DNA from: Parasulfuritortus sp037439465
Lineage (GTDB): Bacteria; Pseudomonadota; Gammaproteobacteria; Burkholderiales; Thiobacillaceae
Length of the DNA stretch: 6,986 bases
Reading direction: 5' to 3'
Assembly: GCA_037439465.1 (NCBI GenBank)
Contig: JBBIVX010000036.1
Coordinates: 1-6,986, forward strand
Made by a program: the position numbers and the translations under genes
Notes under the pieces: generated by a model
Databases searched by the model: none
Told to the model about the DNA's origin: nothing
The model's input: only the letters and a program-made list of their open reading frames with translations
Part shown: piece after piece, positions 1-6,281 of the stretch
Layout of the letters: every line of letters begins with the position of its first letter
Numbering within the stretch: position 1 is the stretch's first letter

Positions 1-453
1 GAGTTGCCGCCCGCCAACATGGAACTGGACGTTTACGGCGGCTACAGCGGCAGCGCCGGCGATCTCGGCTACAACGTCGGTCTGTTGCAATACCTCTACC
101 CCGATTTCGATGCCATCAACACCACCCAGATCTACGCTGGCCTCACCTACCAGGGTCTTGGCATCAAGGCGTCCTACAGTCTGTCTGACTACTTCGGCCT
201 GGCCCGCAGCGACGGCACCACCTACTGGGACCTCAGTTACAACCATACCTTCGCCAACAACCTCGCCCTTGGCCTGCATTATGGCTACACCGCAGGCGCC
301 GGCGATCAGGTCGACTACTCGGATTGGAAGGTCGGCCTGACCGTGCCGGTAGGTAAATTCAGCGTCGGTCTGGCCTACGCCGACACCGATGAAGAGTCCT
401 TCGGCAAATTGGGCGACGGACGCCTCATCCTGTCGCTGGGCACCACCTTCTAA
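1..453 (+). CDS. TorF/TIGR02001-family putative outer-membrane porin, 3' part only
   Basis: The reading frame is open from the left edge to a TAA at 451-453, giving about 150 residues; the true start lies outside the window. The protein resembles the TorF/TIGR02001 family of putative porins, usually about 230-250 residues, so roughly the first third is missing. Visible family traits are the YGGYSGSAGDLGYNVGLLQYLYPD segment near the left end, alternating polar/aromatic strands separated by short Gly/Asp turns (YNHTFANNLALGLHYGYTAG, KFSVGLAYADTD), and a C-terminal LSLGTTF ending in Phe, the usual signal for outer-membrane beta-barrel insertion. The TTG at 4-6 is not a convincing start because homology appears to begin upstream. 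It lies 48 bases before glnK in the same direction, an arrangement I associate with glnK-amt loci, so a role in passing nitrogen compounds through the outer membrane is possible. The transported substrate is unknown. Family call fairly sure, function not. Confidence 0.8.
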   Translation, partial: ELPPANMELDVYGGYSGSAGDLGYNVGLLQYLYPDFDAINTTQIYAGLTYQGLGIKASYSLSDYFGLARSDGTTYWDLSYNHTFANNLALGLHYGYTAGAGDQVDYSDWKVGLTVPVGKFSVGLAYADTDEESFGKLGDGRLILSLGTTF

Positions 454-460
454 CTTCGCG

Positions 461-479
461 GCGGCGGCCAGCCCGCCGC
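461..479 (+). other. GC-rich hairpin between porin gene and glnK
   Basis: A 7-bp inverted repeat (GCGGCGG at 461-467, CCGCCGC at 473-479) encloses a 5-base loop, just after the porin stop. No T-run follows, so it is not a standard rho-independent terminator. It could stabilise a processed mRNA end or dampen read-through from the porin gene into glnK. It may also be chance in GC-rich DNA. Confidence 0.35.
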
Positions 480-501
480 TTCATTCCAGAGGAGACGGAC
501 C

Positions 502-840
502 GTGAAATTCATAACCGCCATCATCAAACCCTTCAAACTCGACGAGGTACGCGAAGCCCTTGGCACCCTCGGTGTATCCGGCATCACCGTCACCGAGGTC
601 AAGGGCTTCGGCCGCCAGAAAGGCCACACCGAGCTGTATCGCGGCGCCGAGTACGTCGTCGATTTTCTACCCAAGGTGAAGGTCGAGGTTGCCATCAAGG
701 CCGAGCTTAGCGACGTGGCCATAGAGACCATCCAGAAGGCCGCCCAAACCGGCAAGATCGGCGACGGCAAGATTTTCGTCTGGGACCTGGAGCAAGTCAT
801 CCGTATCCGCACCGGCGAGTCCGGCGAAGCGGCCATTTAA
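502..840 (+). CDS. glnK: Nitrogen regulatory protein P-II (GlnK type)
   Basis: This 112-residue protein has the standard PII length. It is a cytoplasmic trimer that senses 2-oxoglutarate and ATP/ADP and, in its unmodified form, binds the Amt channel to block ammonium uptake. It begins MKFITAIIKPFKLDEVREAL. The T-loop runs about residues 37-55 and contains Tyr51 within RGAEYVVDF, the uridylylation target of GlnD. The B-loop is the TGKIGDGKIF segment near residues 83-92, and the C-terminus is RIRTGESGEAAI. The start is GTG at 502, supported by an AGAGGAG ribosome site at 488-494 and by exact family length. Immediate linkage to amt favours GlnK over GlnB, which are hard to separate by sequence alone. 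No sigma-54 promoter is visible in the short upstream gap, so it is probably transcribed with the porin gene or from further upstream. Confidence 0.95.
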   Translation: MKFITAIIKPFKLDEVREALGTLGVSGITVTEVKGFGRQKGHTELYRGAEYVVDFLPKVKVEVAIKAELSDVAIETIQKAAQTGKIGDGKIFVWDLEQVIRIRTGESGEAAI

Positions 841-846
841 GGAGGA
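839..846 (+). promoter_or_regulatory. Strong ribosome binding site for amt that decides its start
   Basis: AAGGAGGA overlaps the glnK stop codon (838-840). It lies only one base from the first in-frame ATG at 848, but seven bases from the second ATG at 854. The spacing clearly favours ATG 854. Confidence 0.7.
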
Positions 847-853
847 CATGAAC

Positions 854-2347
854 ATGAAACGCTTGTTGGCAAGTTTGCTGCTGGTAGGCACGCTGGGCCT
901 TACCGGCATGACCTTGGCCGAGGAAACGGCAGCCGTCGCCGCGACACCGGCGACCGCAACGACCGACATGGCGCCGGCAGCCGCCGCGCCGGCTCCAGCG
1001 GTTACCGCCCCGGCCGCCGCGCCCAGTCCAGACAAGGGTGACACCGCCTGGCTTTTGGTCGCCACCCTTTTGGTCATCATGATGTCGATACCCGGCCTGG
1101 CGCTGTTCTACGGCGGCTTGGTGCGCAGCAAGAACATGCTGTCCATCCTCATGCAGGTATTCTCGATCTTCGCGTTGATTACAGTGCTGTGGGCCATCTA
1201 CGGCTACTCGCTGGCGTTCACCGAGGGCAATGCCTTCATCGGCGGCTTCGACAGGCTGTTCCTCAAAGGCATCTTCAACCCCAGCGACGGCAGCGTCGCC
1301 AACGCCGCCACCTTCAGCAAGGGCGTGGTGCTGCCCGAGTTCGCCTTCGTCGCCTTCCAGGCCACCTTCGCCGCCATCACAGTGGCGCTGACCGTGGGTG
1401 CCTTCGCTGAGCGCATGAAGTTCTCCGCGGTGCTCCTGTTCGCGGCGCTGTGGTTCACATTCGCCTACCTGCCCATGGCGCACATGGTGTGGTTCTGGCC
1501 CGGCCCCGATGCCTTTACCGACACCAAGGCCGCCGAAACGGCGGTGGCGGCCTCCGGCTGGCTGTTCCAGAAAGGCGCGCTCGACTTCGCCGGCGGCACC
1601 GTGGTGCACATCAACGCCGGCATCGCCGGCCTGGTGGGCGCCTACCTGGTGGGCAAGCGCATCGGCCACGGCCGCGAGGCCTACACCCCGCACAGCCTGA
1701 CCATGACCATGATCGGCGCCTCGCTCTTGTGGGTGGGCTGGTTCGGCTTCAACGCCGGCTCGGCGCTGGAAGCGGGCGGCACGGCGACACTGGCCTTCGT
1801 CAACACGCTCAACGCCACGGCCGCGGCGGCGCTGTCCTGGACCTTCGCCGAGTGGCTGATGAAGGGCAAGCCCTCCATGCTCGGCGCTGCGTCCGGCGCG
1901 GTGGCGGGGCTGGTGGCCATCACCCCGGCATGCGGCTGGGTGGGCGTGGGCGGGGCGCTCGCCATCGGCGCACTGGCCGGCATCGTCTGTCTGTGGGGCG
2001 TATCCGGGCTGAAGAAGCTCTTGGGCGCCGACGATGCCCTCGACGTGTTCGGCATCCACGGCATCGGCGGCATCCTTGGCGCCTTGCTGACCGGTGTGTT
2101 CAACACCTGGTCCCTGGGCGGCACCGGAATCGTCGACTACGTCAACAACAAGGTCATCGACACCGAGATCGGCGCGCAGGTATGGATCCAGGCACAGGCC
2201 GTGCTCACCGCGCTCATCTGGTCGGGTGCCGTCGCCTTCATCGTCTTCAAGCTGATCGACCTCACCCTCGGTCTGCGCGTCCCGGAAGAACAGGAACGTG
2301 AAGGCCTCGACGTCGCCAGCCATGGCGAGCGGGCCTACACCCTCTGA
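854..2347 (+). CDS. amtB: Ammonium transporter (Amt/MEP/Rh family)
   Basis: A 497-residue inner-membrane channel that conducts ammonium/ammonia as a trimer. From ATG 854 it opens with a signal peptide (MKRLLASLLLVGTLGLTGMTLA), as in E. coli AmtB, then a roughly 35-residue Ala/Pro/Thr-rich stretch, then DKGDTAW and the first membrane helix. Core signatures follow: PGLALFYGGLVRSKNMLS; FQATFAAITV with the pore Phe; the conserved Asp of DFAGGTVVHINAG; the first pore His at residue 252; LLWVGWFGFNAGS with the second gate Phe; and DVFGIHGIGG with the second pore His at residue 402. The two His residues are 150 apart, as in E. coli (168 and 318). The C-terminal cytoplasmic tail (LRVPEEQEREGLDVASHGERAY) is the segment that contacts GlnK in homologues. 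ATG 848 is in frame but too close to the ribosome site. The gene follows glnK by 13 bases and ends before a strong terminator. Activity as a channel rather than a sensor is inferred from the intact twin-His pair. Confidence 0.96.
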   Translation: MKRLLASLLLVGTLGLTGMTLAEETAAVAATPATATTDMAPAAAAPAPAVTAPAAAPSPDKGDTAWLLVATLLVIMMSIPGLALFYGGLVRSKNMLSILMQVFSIFALITVLWAIYGYSLAFTEGNAFIGGFDRLFLKGIFNPSDGSVANAATFSKGVVLPEFAFVAFQATFAAITVALTVGAFAERMKFSAVLLFAALWFTFAYLPMAHMVWFWPGPDAFTDTKAAETAVAASGWLFQKGALDFAGGTVVHINAGIAGLVGAYLVGKRIGHGREAYTPHSLTMTMIGASLLWVGWFGFNAGSALEAGGTATLAFVNTLNATAAAALSWTFAEWLMKGKPSMLGAASGAVAGLVAITPACGWVGVGGALAIGALAGIVCLWGVSGLKKLLGADDALDVFGIHGIGGILGALLTGVFNTWSLGGTGIVDYVNNKVIDTEIGAQVWIQAQAVLTALIWSGAVAFIVFKLIDLTLGLRVPEEQEREGLDVASHGERAYTL

Positions 2348-2368
2348 CCGGGCAATGATCGCTCCTGC

Positions 2369-2388
2369 GCCACCTCCCCTCGGGTGGC
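2369..2388 (+). other. Short inverted repeat downstream of amt
   Basis: GCCACC at 2369-2374 can pair with GGTGGC at 2383-2388 across an 8-base loop. It sits just upstream of the main terminator hairpin and has no T-run of its own. It may be an auxiliary 3'-end structure for the amt mRNA, or chance. Confidence 0.3.
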
Positions 2389-2393
2389 TTTGC

Positions 2394-2419
2394 AAAGGCG
2401 CCGCAAGGCGCCTTTTTTT
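2394..2419 (+). terminator. Rho-independent terminator after amt
   Basis: AAAGGCGCC (2394-2402) pairs perfectly with GGCGCCTTT (2407-2415) around a GCAA tetraloop of the stable GNRA class, and the T-run reaches 2419. This 9-bp stem is a textbook terminator. It ends the glnK-amt unit and separates it from the following gene. Confidence 0.92.
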
Positions 2420-2435
2420 ATACCTTGCGGGTAGC

Positions 2436-2441
2436 TATAGT
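2436..2441 (+). promoter_or_regulatory. Candidate -10 box for the senB-rlmH-maf-rng run
   Basis: TATAGT matches the sigma-70 -10 consensus at five of six positions. It lies directly after the amt terminator, where a promoter is needed. Six bases separate it from the ATG at 2448, so transcription would begin at or beside the start codon. The -35 side is weak: only the T-rich tail of the terminator lies at a suitable distance. The call rests on position and the -10 match alone. Confidence 0.4.
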
Positions 2442-2447
2442 CTGGCG

Positions 2448-3389
2448 ATGCGCATCGCCCTGATCACTCCCTACCCGCCCGCCACACGCAACGGCAACGC
2501 CCACACCGCGGCGCGTTACGCCCGTTTCCTGCGCGCGCGCGGGCATCATGTCTCGCTGGCGGTGGACTGGGACGGCCAGGCGGCCGACGCCATGATCGCC
2601 CTGCACGCGCGCCGTTCATACCCCTCCATCGCCCACTACGCCGCCACCCACCCTGAACGCCGGCTGGTGCTGGTGCTGACCGGCACCGACCTCTACCGCG
2701 ACCTCGCCGTGGACGCCGACGCCCGCCGCTCCCTGACCCTGGCTGACACCCTGGTGGTACTGCAGGCGGACGGGCTCTATGCACTCCCCGCCGAGCAACG
2801 CGGCAAGGCCAGGGTCATCTATCAATCGGCACCGGCCCGTCTGTGCGCGCGGCGGCCACTCCGCCATTTCGACGTCTGCGTCGCCGCCCACCTGCGCGAT
2901 GAGAAGGACCCCTTTTGCGCCGCCCACGCCACGGCCTTGCTGCCCGCCAGCAGCCGTCTGCGGGTTTGGCACGTGGGCGGCGAGTTGCAGCCTGGACTGG
3001 CCACGGTCGCACGCCGCCTGGAAGCCACTCACCCACGCTGGCGCTGGCTGGGCGCGCTGCCGCATGGACGGACGCGGGAGAGGATCGCGTGTGCCCACCT
3101 GCTGGTCATCAGCTCACGGCTGGAAGGCGGCGCCAACGTCATCGTCGAGGCTGTCCGTTCCGGCACGCCGGTACTGGCCTCTGACATCGCCGGCAACCGC
3201 GGCATGTTGGGGGCGGACTATGCCGGTTATTTCCCGGTTGGCGACAGCCGGGCGCTGGCCGAGCGGCTGCATCGGGCCGAGACTGATCCCGCCTGGCTCG
3301 CCCGCCTGGCCGCGCAGTGCGCGGCCCGCTCGCCGCTGTTCGCACCGGCCCGCGAGGCAGCCGCGGTGCAGGCCATGCTGCGGCAATGA
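2448..3389 (+). CDS. senB: SenB/TIGR04348-family glycosyltransferase, probable selenosugar synthase
   Basis: A 313-residue GT-B-fold glycosyltransferase. The N-terminal domain starts MRIALITPYPPATRNGNAHT and carries LHARRSYPSI and TGTDLYRD (residues 78-85). The C-terminal GT4-like domain carries WLGALPHGRTRE, the EGGANVIVE motif with the E-x7-E pair Glu226/Glu234, and LGADYAGYFPVGD. These segments fit my memory of the TIGR04348 family, whose characterised member SenB joins selenophosphate to a UDP-sugar (such as UDP-GlcNAc) to form the selenosugar used for selenoneine. No SelD-like SenC or EgtB-like SenA partner is in the window, so the selenium role is inferred from family only. ATG 2448 is chosen because homology begins there; the frame is open further upstream but only across the terminator and the amt end. 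No Shine-Dalgarno is visible. Its stop overlaps the rlmH start (ATGA). It could be another glycosyltransferase of the GT4 clan, but the family match looks specific. Confidence 0.8.
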   Translation: MRIALITPYPPATRNGNAHTAARYARFLRARGHHVSLAVDWDGQAADAMIALHARRSYPSIAHYAATHPERRLVLVLTGTDLYRDLAVDADARRSLTLADTLVVLQADGLYALPAEQRGKARVIYQSAPARLCARRPLRHFDVCVAAHLRDEKDPFCAAHATALLPASSRLRVWHVGGELQPGLATVARRLEATHPRWRWLGALPHGRTRERIACAHLLVISSRLEGGANVIVEAVRSGTPVLASDIAGNRGMLGADYAGYFPVGDSRALAERLHRAETDPAWLARLAAQCAARSPLFAPAREAAAVQAMLRQ

Positions 3390-3853
3390 AGCTGACCATA
3401 CTGGCGGTCGGCGACAAGCTTCCGGCCTGGGCAGAGACGGCCGTGACCGACTATGCGAGGCGCTTGCCGCGCGAGCTGGGCCTGACGGTAGTGGCGATCC
3501 GCCCGGAAAAACGCTCCGGCCTGCCGCCGGCGCGCATCAAGGCGCTGGAGGCCGCCCGCCTGCTGGCAAAATGTCCGGCCGGAGCGATCCTGGTGGCGCT
3601 CGACGAACATGGCCGCGAATGCAGCACGCGCGAGCTGGCGCAGCACCTGCAGGACTGGCGGCAATCCGGACGCGATACCGTGCTGCTGCTCGGCGGCGCC
3701 GACGGTCTCGACCCGGCGCTGCGGCAACGGGCCGGACTGACGCTGGCGCTCTCCCGTCTCACTCTGCCGCACGCCCTGGCCAGGGTGCTCCTGACCGAGC
3801 AGATCTATCGTGCCTGGAGCCTGCTCGCCGGCCACCCCTATCACCGTGACTGA
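3386..3853 (+). CDS. rlmH: 23S rRNA (pseudouridine-1915 N3)-methyltransferase RlmH
   Basis: The 155-residue length equals that of E. coli RlmH. This SPOUT-class enzyme uses S-adenosylmethionine to methylate pseudouridine 1915 in helix 69 of 23S rRNA on assembled ribosomes. It begins MKLTILAVGDKLPAW. The SAM-binding knot includes LGGADGL (residues 102-108; IGGPEGL in E. coli as I recall it). The C-terminus LSRLTLPHALARVLLTEQIYRAWSLLAGHPYHRD carries the conserved terminal YHR(D/E). The start ATG at 3386 overlaps the upstream stop as ATGA, and with no clear ribosome site of its own it is probably translated by coupling to senB. In many relatives the gene before rlmH is rsfS (with nadD), which is not the case here. 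maf follows 40 bases later. Confidence 0.96.
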   Translation: MKLTILAVGDKLPAWAETAVTDYARRLPRELGLTVVAIRPEKRSGLPPARIKALEAARLLAKCPAGAILVALDEHGRECSTRELAQHLQDWRQSGRDTVLLLGGADGLDPALRQRAGLTLALSRLTLPHALARVLLTEQIYRAWSLLAGHPYHRD

Positions 3854-3893
3854 CTCCACTTTGTCTGCCGGCGCCGAGGCCCTAGAATGCGGC

Positions 3894-4502
3894 ATGGCCA
3901 AATCCGTCTACCTCGCCTCAAGAAGTCCGCGCCGCTTGGAGCTGTTGCGCCAGATCGGCCTCGCGCCGGTGGTGTTGCCGCTGCGCCAGACGCCGCCGCG
4001 CGCTGATGTCGATGAAATACCGCAGCCGGGCGAGACGGCGCGCGATTACGTGCGACGCCTCGCCCGGCTGAAGGCCGAGGCGGGGCTGGTGGCACTGACG
4101 GGACGGCGCCTGCCGGTACGGCCCATCGTCGCCGCCGACACCACGGTGAGCCTGGATGGCGACATTCTCGGCAAACCCGCCAGCGATGCCGAAGCGGCGG
4201 CCATGCTGCGGCGCTATGCCGGCCGCGCGCATAGGGTACTGACGGCGGTGGGCGTGGCCTATCGCGAGCGGGTGCTGGTTGCGGTGGCGGACAGCGAGGT
4301 CCGTTTCGGGTCATTGACCGAGGCCGAGATTGCCGCCTACGTCGCCAGTCGGGAACACCTCGACAAGGCCGGGGGCTACGGCATCCAGGGCCGCGCCGCC
4401 ATTTTCGTCGAGCGCCTGTCGGGCAGCTATTCCGGTGTCATGGGGCTGCCGCTCCACGAAACCGCCGAATTACTCAGGGAGCTGGGCTTCAGGGTGTTAT
4501 AA
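3894..4502 (+). CDS. maf: Maf family nucleotide pyrophosphatase (YhdE-type, dTTP/UTP)
   Basis: A 202-residue cytoplasmic Maf protein. The family hydrolyses non-canonical or excess nucleoside triphosphates to monophosphate and pyrophosphate. It opens with LASRSPRRLELLRQIG (substrate-binding loop, residues 8-23), has the catalytic Asp82 in AADTTVSLDGDILGKP, and carries LDKAGGYGIQG (Asp157, Lys158) and GSYSGVMGLPLHET. The last two segments resemble the YhdE/MafA branch (dTTP/UTP pyrophosphatase) rather than YceF. ATG 3894 is chosen because the family starts at M-x(2-4)-YLAS; an in-frame GTG at 3846 would overlap rlmH and add unrelated residues. The ribosome site is weak, so translation may depend on read-through from rlmH. 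The next gene, rng, starts 25 bases after the stop, matching the yhdE-rng neighbourhood of E. coli. Confidence 0.94.
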   Translation: MAKSVYLASRSPRRLELLRQIGLAPVVLPLRQTPPRADVDEIPQPGETARDYVRRLARLKAEAGLVALTGRRLPVRPIVAADTTVSLDGDILGKPASDAEAAAMLRRYAGRAHRVLTAVGVAYRERVLVAVADSEVRFGSLTEAEIAAYVASREHLDKAGGYGIQGRAAIFVERLSGSYSGVMGLPLHETAELLRELGFRVL

Positions 4503-4527
4503 GACAGTTTCAAGCGGAGTCCGAGTC

Positions 4528-5979
4528 ATGAGCGAGGAGATACTGATCAACGTCACCCCCCAGGAGACGCGGGTCGCGGTGACCTACCTGGGGGCGGTGC
4601 AGGAGCTGCATATCGAACGCGCCGGGCAACGCGGCCTGGTCGGCAACATCTACTTGGGCAAGGTCAGCCGGGTGTTGCCGGGCATGCAATCGGCTTTCAT
4701 AGACATCGGTCTGGAACGCGCCGCCTTCCTGCATGTCGGCGACATCTGGGAAGCGCGTGAGGGCGAGGGCAACAGGCCTATCGAGCGGCTGCTGCATGAA
4801 GGCCAGAGCGTGCTGGCGCAGGTCATCAAGGACCCCATCAGTGCCAAGGGGGCGAGGCTCTCCACCCAGATCAGCATGGCCGGCCGTTTTCTCGTCTATC
4901 TGCCGCAGGAGACCCGTATCGGCATTTCGCAAAAGATCGAGGACGAGGCCGAACGCGAGCTCTTGCGTGACCGCCTGCAAAAGCTGCTGCCGGAAAACGG
5001 CGAGGGCGGCTTCATCATCCGCACCATGGCCAGCATTGCCGAGGATACCGAGCTGGCGGCTGACGTGGAGTATCTCCTTACCCTCTGGGACGCCATCAAG
5101 AACCGCGCCAACACCAGCGAAGGCCCTTCCCTGATCTACCAGGAGCTGGACCTCGCCCATCGGGTGTTACGCGACTTCGCCGACGACGAGACCGACCGCA
5201 TCCTGGTGGACTCGCGCGATACCTTCCAGCGGCTACTCGCCTTCGCCGAGGATTTCACCCACAACCTGGCGGGCAAAATCAACAACTACACTGCCGAGCG
5301 GCCGCTGTTCGACCTATACGGTGTGGAAGACGAGATCGAGCGCGCCCTGGGGCGACGCGTTGACCTGAAGTCCGGCGGCTATCTCATCATCGACCAGACC
5401 GAGGCGCTGACCACCATCGACGTCAACACCGGCGCCTACACCAGCGGCCGCACCTTCGACGAGACCATCTTCAAGACCAATCTGGAGGCTGCCCAGGTCA
5501 TCGCCCGGCAACTGCGCCTGAGAAACCTCGGCGGCATCATCATCGTCGACTTCATCGACATGGACGTCACCGAGCACCAGGAGGCCGTCCTCGCCGAGTT
5601 GCGCAAGGCCACCGCCCGCGACCGCACGCGTATGACCATAAACGGCTTCACCTCACTCGGCCTGGTGGAGATGACCCGCAAGCGCACCCGTGAGAGCCTG
5701 GCCCGGCTACTGTGCGAACCCTGTCCCACTTGCCAGGGACGCGGCCAGATCAAGACCGCGCAGAGCGTCTGCTATGAAATACTGCGCGGACTGATGCGCG
5801 AGGCCCGCCAGTTCAACGCGCGCGAATACCGCATCCTGGCCGCCCAACCGGTGATCGACCTGTTCCTCGATGAGGAATCGCAAAGCCTGGCGCAACTGTC
5901 CGATTTCATCGGCAAACCGGTCTCGCTGCAAGTGGAGGGGCTGTTCACCCAGGAACAGTACGACATCATCCTGCTGTGA
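4528..5979 (+). CDS. rng: Ribonuclease G
   Basis: A 483-residue endoribonuclease of the RNase E/G family (E. coli RNase G has 489), which matures the 5' end of 16S rRNA and cleaves some mRNAs at 5'-monophosphate ends. It starts MSEEILINVTPQETRVA. An S1-type RNA-binding domain spans about residues 36-125 (GNIYLGKVSRVLPGMQSAFIDIG, then the QVIKDPISAKGARLSTQIS region with the 5'-sensor). The DNase I-like catalytic part supplies the metal-binding Asp298 (TTIDVNTGA) and Asp341 (IIIVDFIDM). The Zn-link CPTC follows (Cys399, Cys402). There is no long acidic or disordered scaffold tail, which separates it from RNase E. ATG 4528 has a GGAG site eight bases upstream at 4516-4519. The frame is open further upstream, but that extension only overlaps maf. 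It is probably the last gene of the run, since about 300 bases of non-coding DNA follow. Confidence 0.96.
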   Translation: MSEEILINVTPQETRVAVTYLGAVQELHIERAGQRGLVGNIYLGKVSRVLPGMQSAFIDIGLERAAFLHVGDIWEAREGEGNRPIERLLHEGQSVLAQVIKDPISAKGARLSTQISMAGRFLVYLPQETRIGISQKIEDEAERELLRDRLQKLLPENGEGGFIIRTMASIAEDTELAADVEYLLTLWDAIKNRANTSEGPSLIYQELDLAHRVLRDFADDETDRILVDSRDTFQRLLAFAEDFTHNLAGKINNYTAERPLFDLYGVEDEIERALGRRVDLKSGGYLIIDQTEALTTIDVNTGAYTSGRTFDETIFKTNLEAAQVIARQLRLRNLGGIIIVDFIDMDVTEHQEAVLAELRKATARDRTRMTINGFTSLGLVEMTRKRTRESLARLLCEPCPTCQGRGQIKTAQSVCYEILRGLMREARQFNAREYRILAAQPVIDLFLDEESQSLAQLSDFIGKPVSLQVEGLFTQEQYDIILL

Positions 5980-6281
5980 GCACTCCTTAACGATCGTTCA
6001 TACCGTTTCAACCGCCACTCGCCGCACACACCCGTGCAGGGCATCGAGTCCCATATCTGCTATAAAAGGGCCATGGGGTCTTGATGTCCTTTGTTGTCAG
6101 CCATGTATCGAAGTCACGTTGATTAATTTGTTGTTCCCGCCAATGAAAAGGTCCAGTGCACTGATTTAATAGTGCTTTCCGCCTACGCTGAAGCGGCGAA
6201 CCCAGGTTGGTCAGCGACTCCTCAGGTCATTGCAGGCAACGATAGATCTCTACCCGAGGTCAGCCGGATGCGGAGGGAATA
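5980..6281 (+). other. Intergenic region between rng and the RCC1-repeat gene
   Basis: No gene is recognisable here, and the stretch 6100-6175 is visibly richer in A and T than the flanking genes. A perfect 10-base palindrome AACGATCGTT lies at 5989-5998, just after rng, without a T-run. TATAAA at 6061-6066 and TTTAAT at 6164-6169 resemble -10 boxes but lack a matching -35 at normal spacing. Two possible stems occur before the downstream start: CGCTGA (6186-6191) with TCAGCG (6211-6216), and CCTCAGGT (6220-6227) with ACCCGAGG (6252-6259), the latter with one mismatch. They suggest a folded leader but match no RNA family I can name. No clear rng terminator was found. Confidence 0.5.

Noticed and set aside
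454..501. Sigma-54 promoter in the porin-glnK gap
   Set aside because: No GG-N10-GC core with a proper -24/-12 context is seen in these 48 bases; the gap holds a hairpin and the ribosome site only.
797..2395. Long 532-codon open frame on the minus strand across amt
   Set aside because: It is the antisense shadow of amt in GC-rich DNA: the translation is low-complexity and Gly/Arg/His-rich with no recognisable family, while the plus strand encodes a textbook Amt.
2298..2447. Upstream extension of the senB frame into the amt end
   Set aside because: It would translate through the amt terminator and gives no family-like residues; homology begins at ATG 2448.
2779..3849. Long plus-strand frame covering the end of senB and rlmH
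   Set aside because: It is an off-frame translation rich in Arg, Pro and Ala; the real proteins are in the other frames with clear family motifs.
3846..3893. Alternative GTG start for maf overlapping the rlmH end
   Set aside because: The added residues do not resemble Maf N-termini, and ATG 3894 gives the expected start of the family.
6181..6281. Cyclic-di-GMP or other known riboswitch upstream of the RCC1 gene
   Set aside because: The conserved core sequences of the GEMM-I and GEMM-II classes were looked for by eye and not seen; only generic stems remain.
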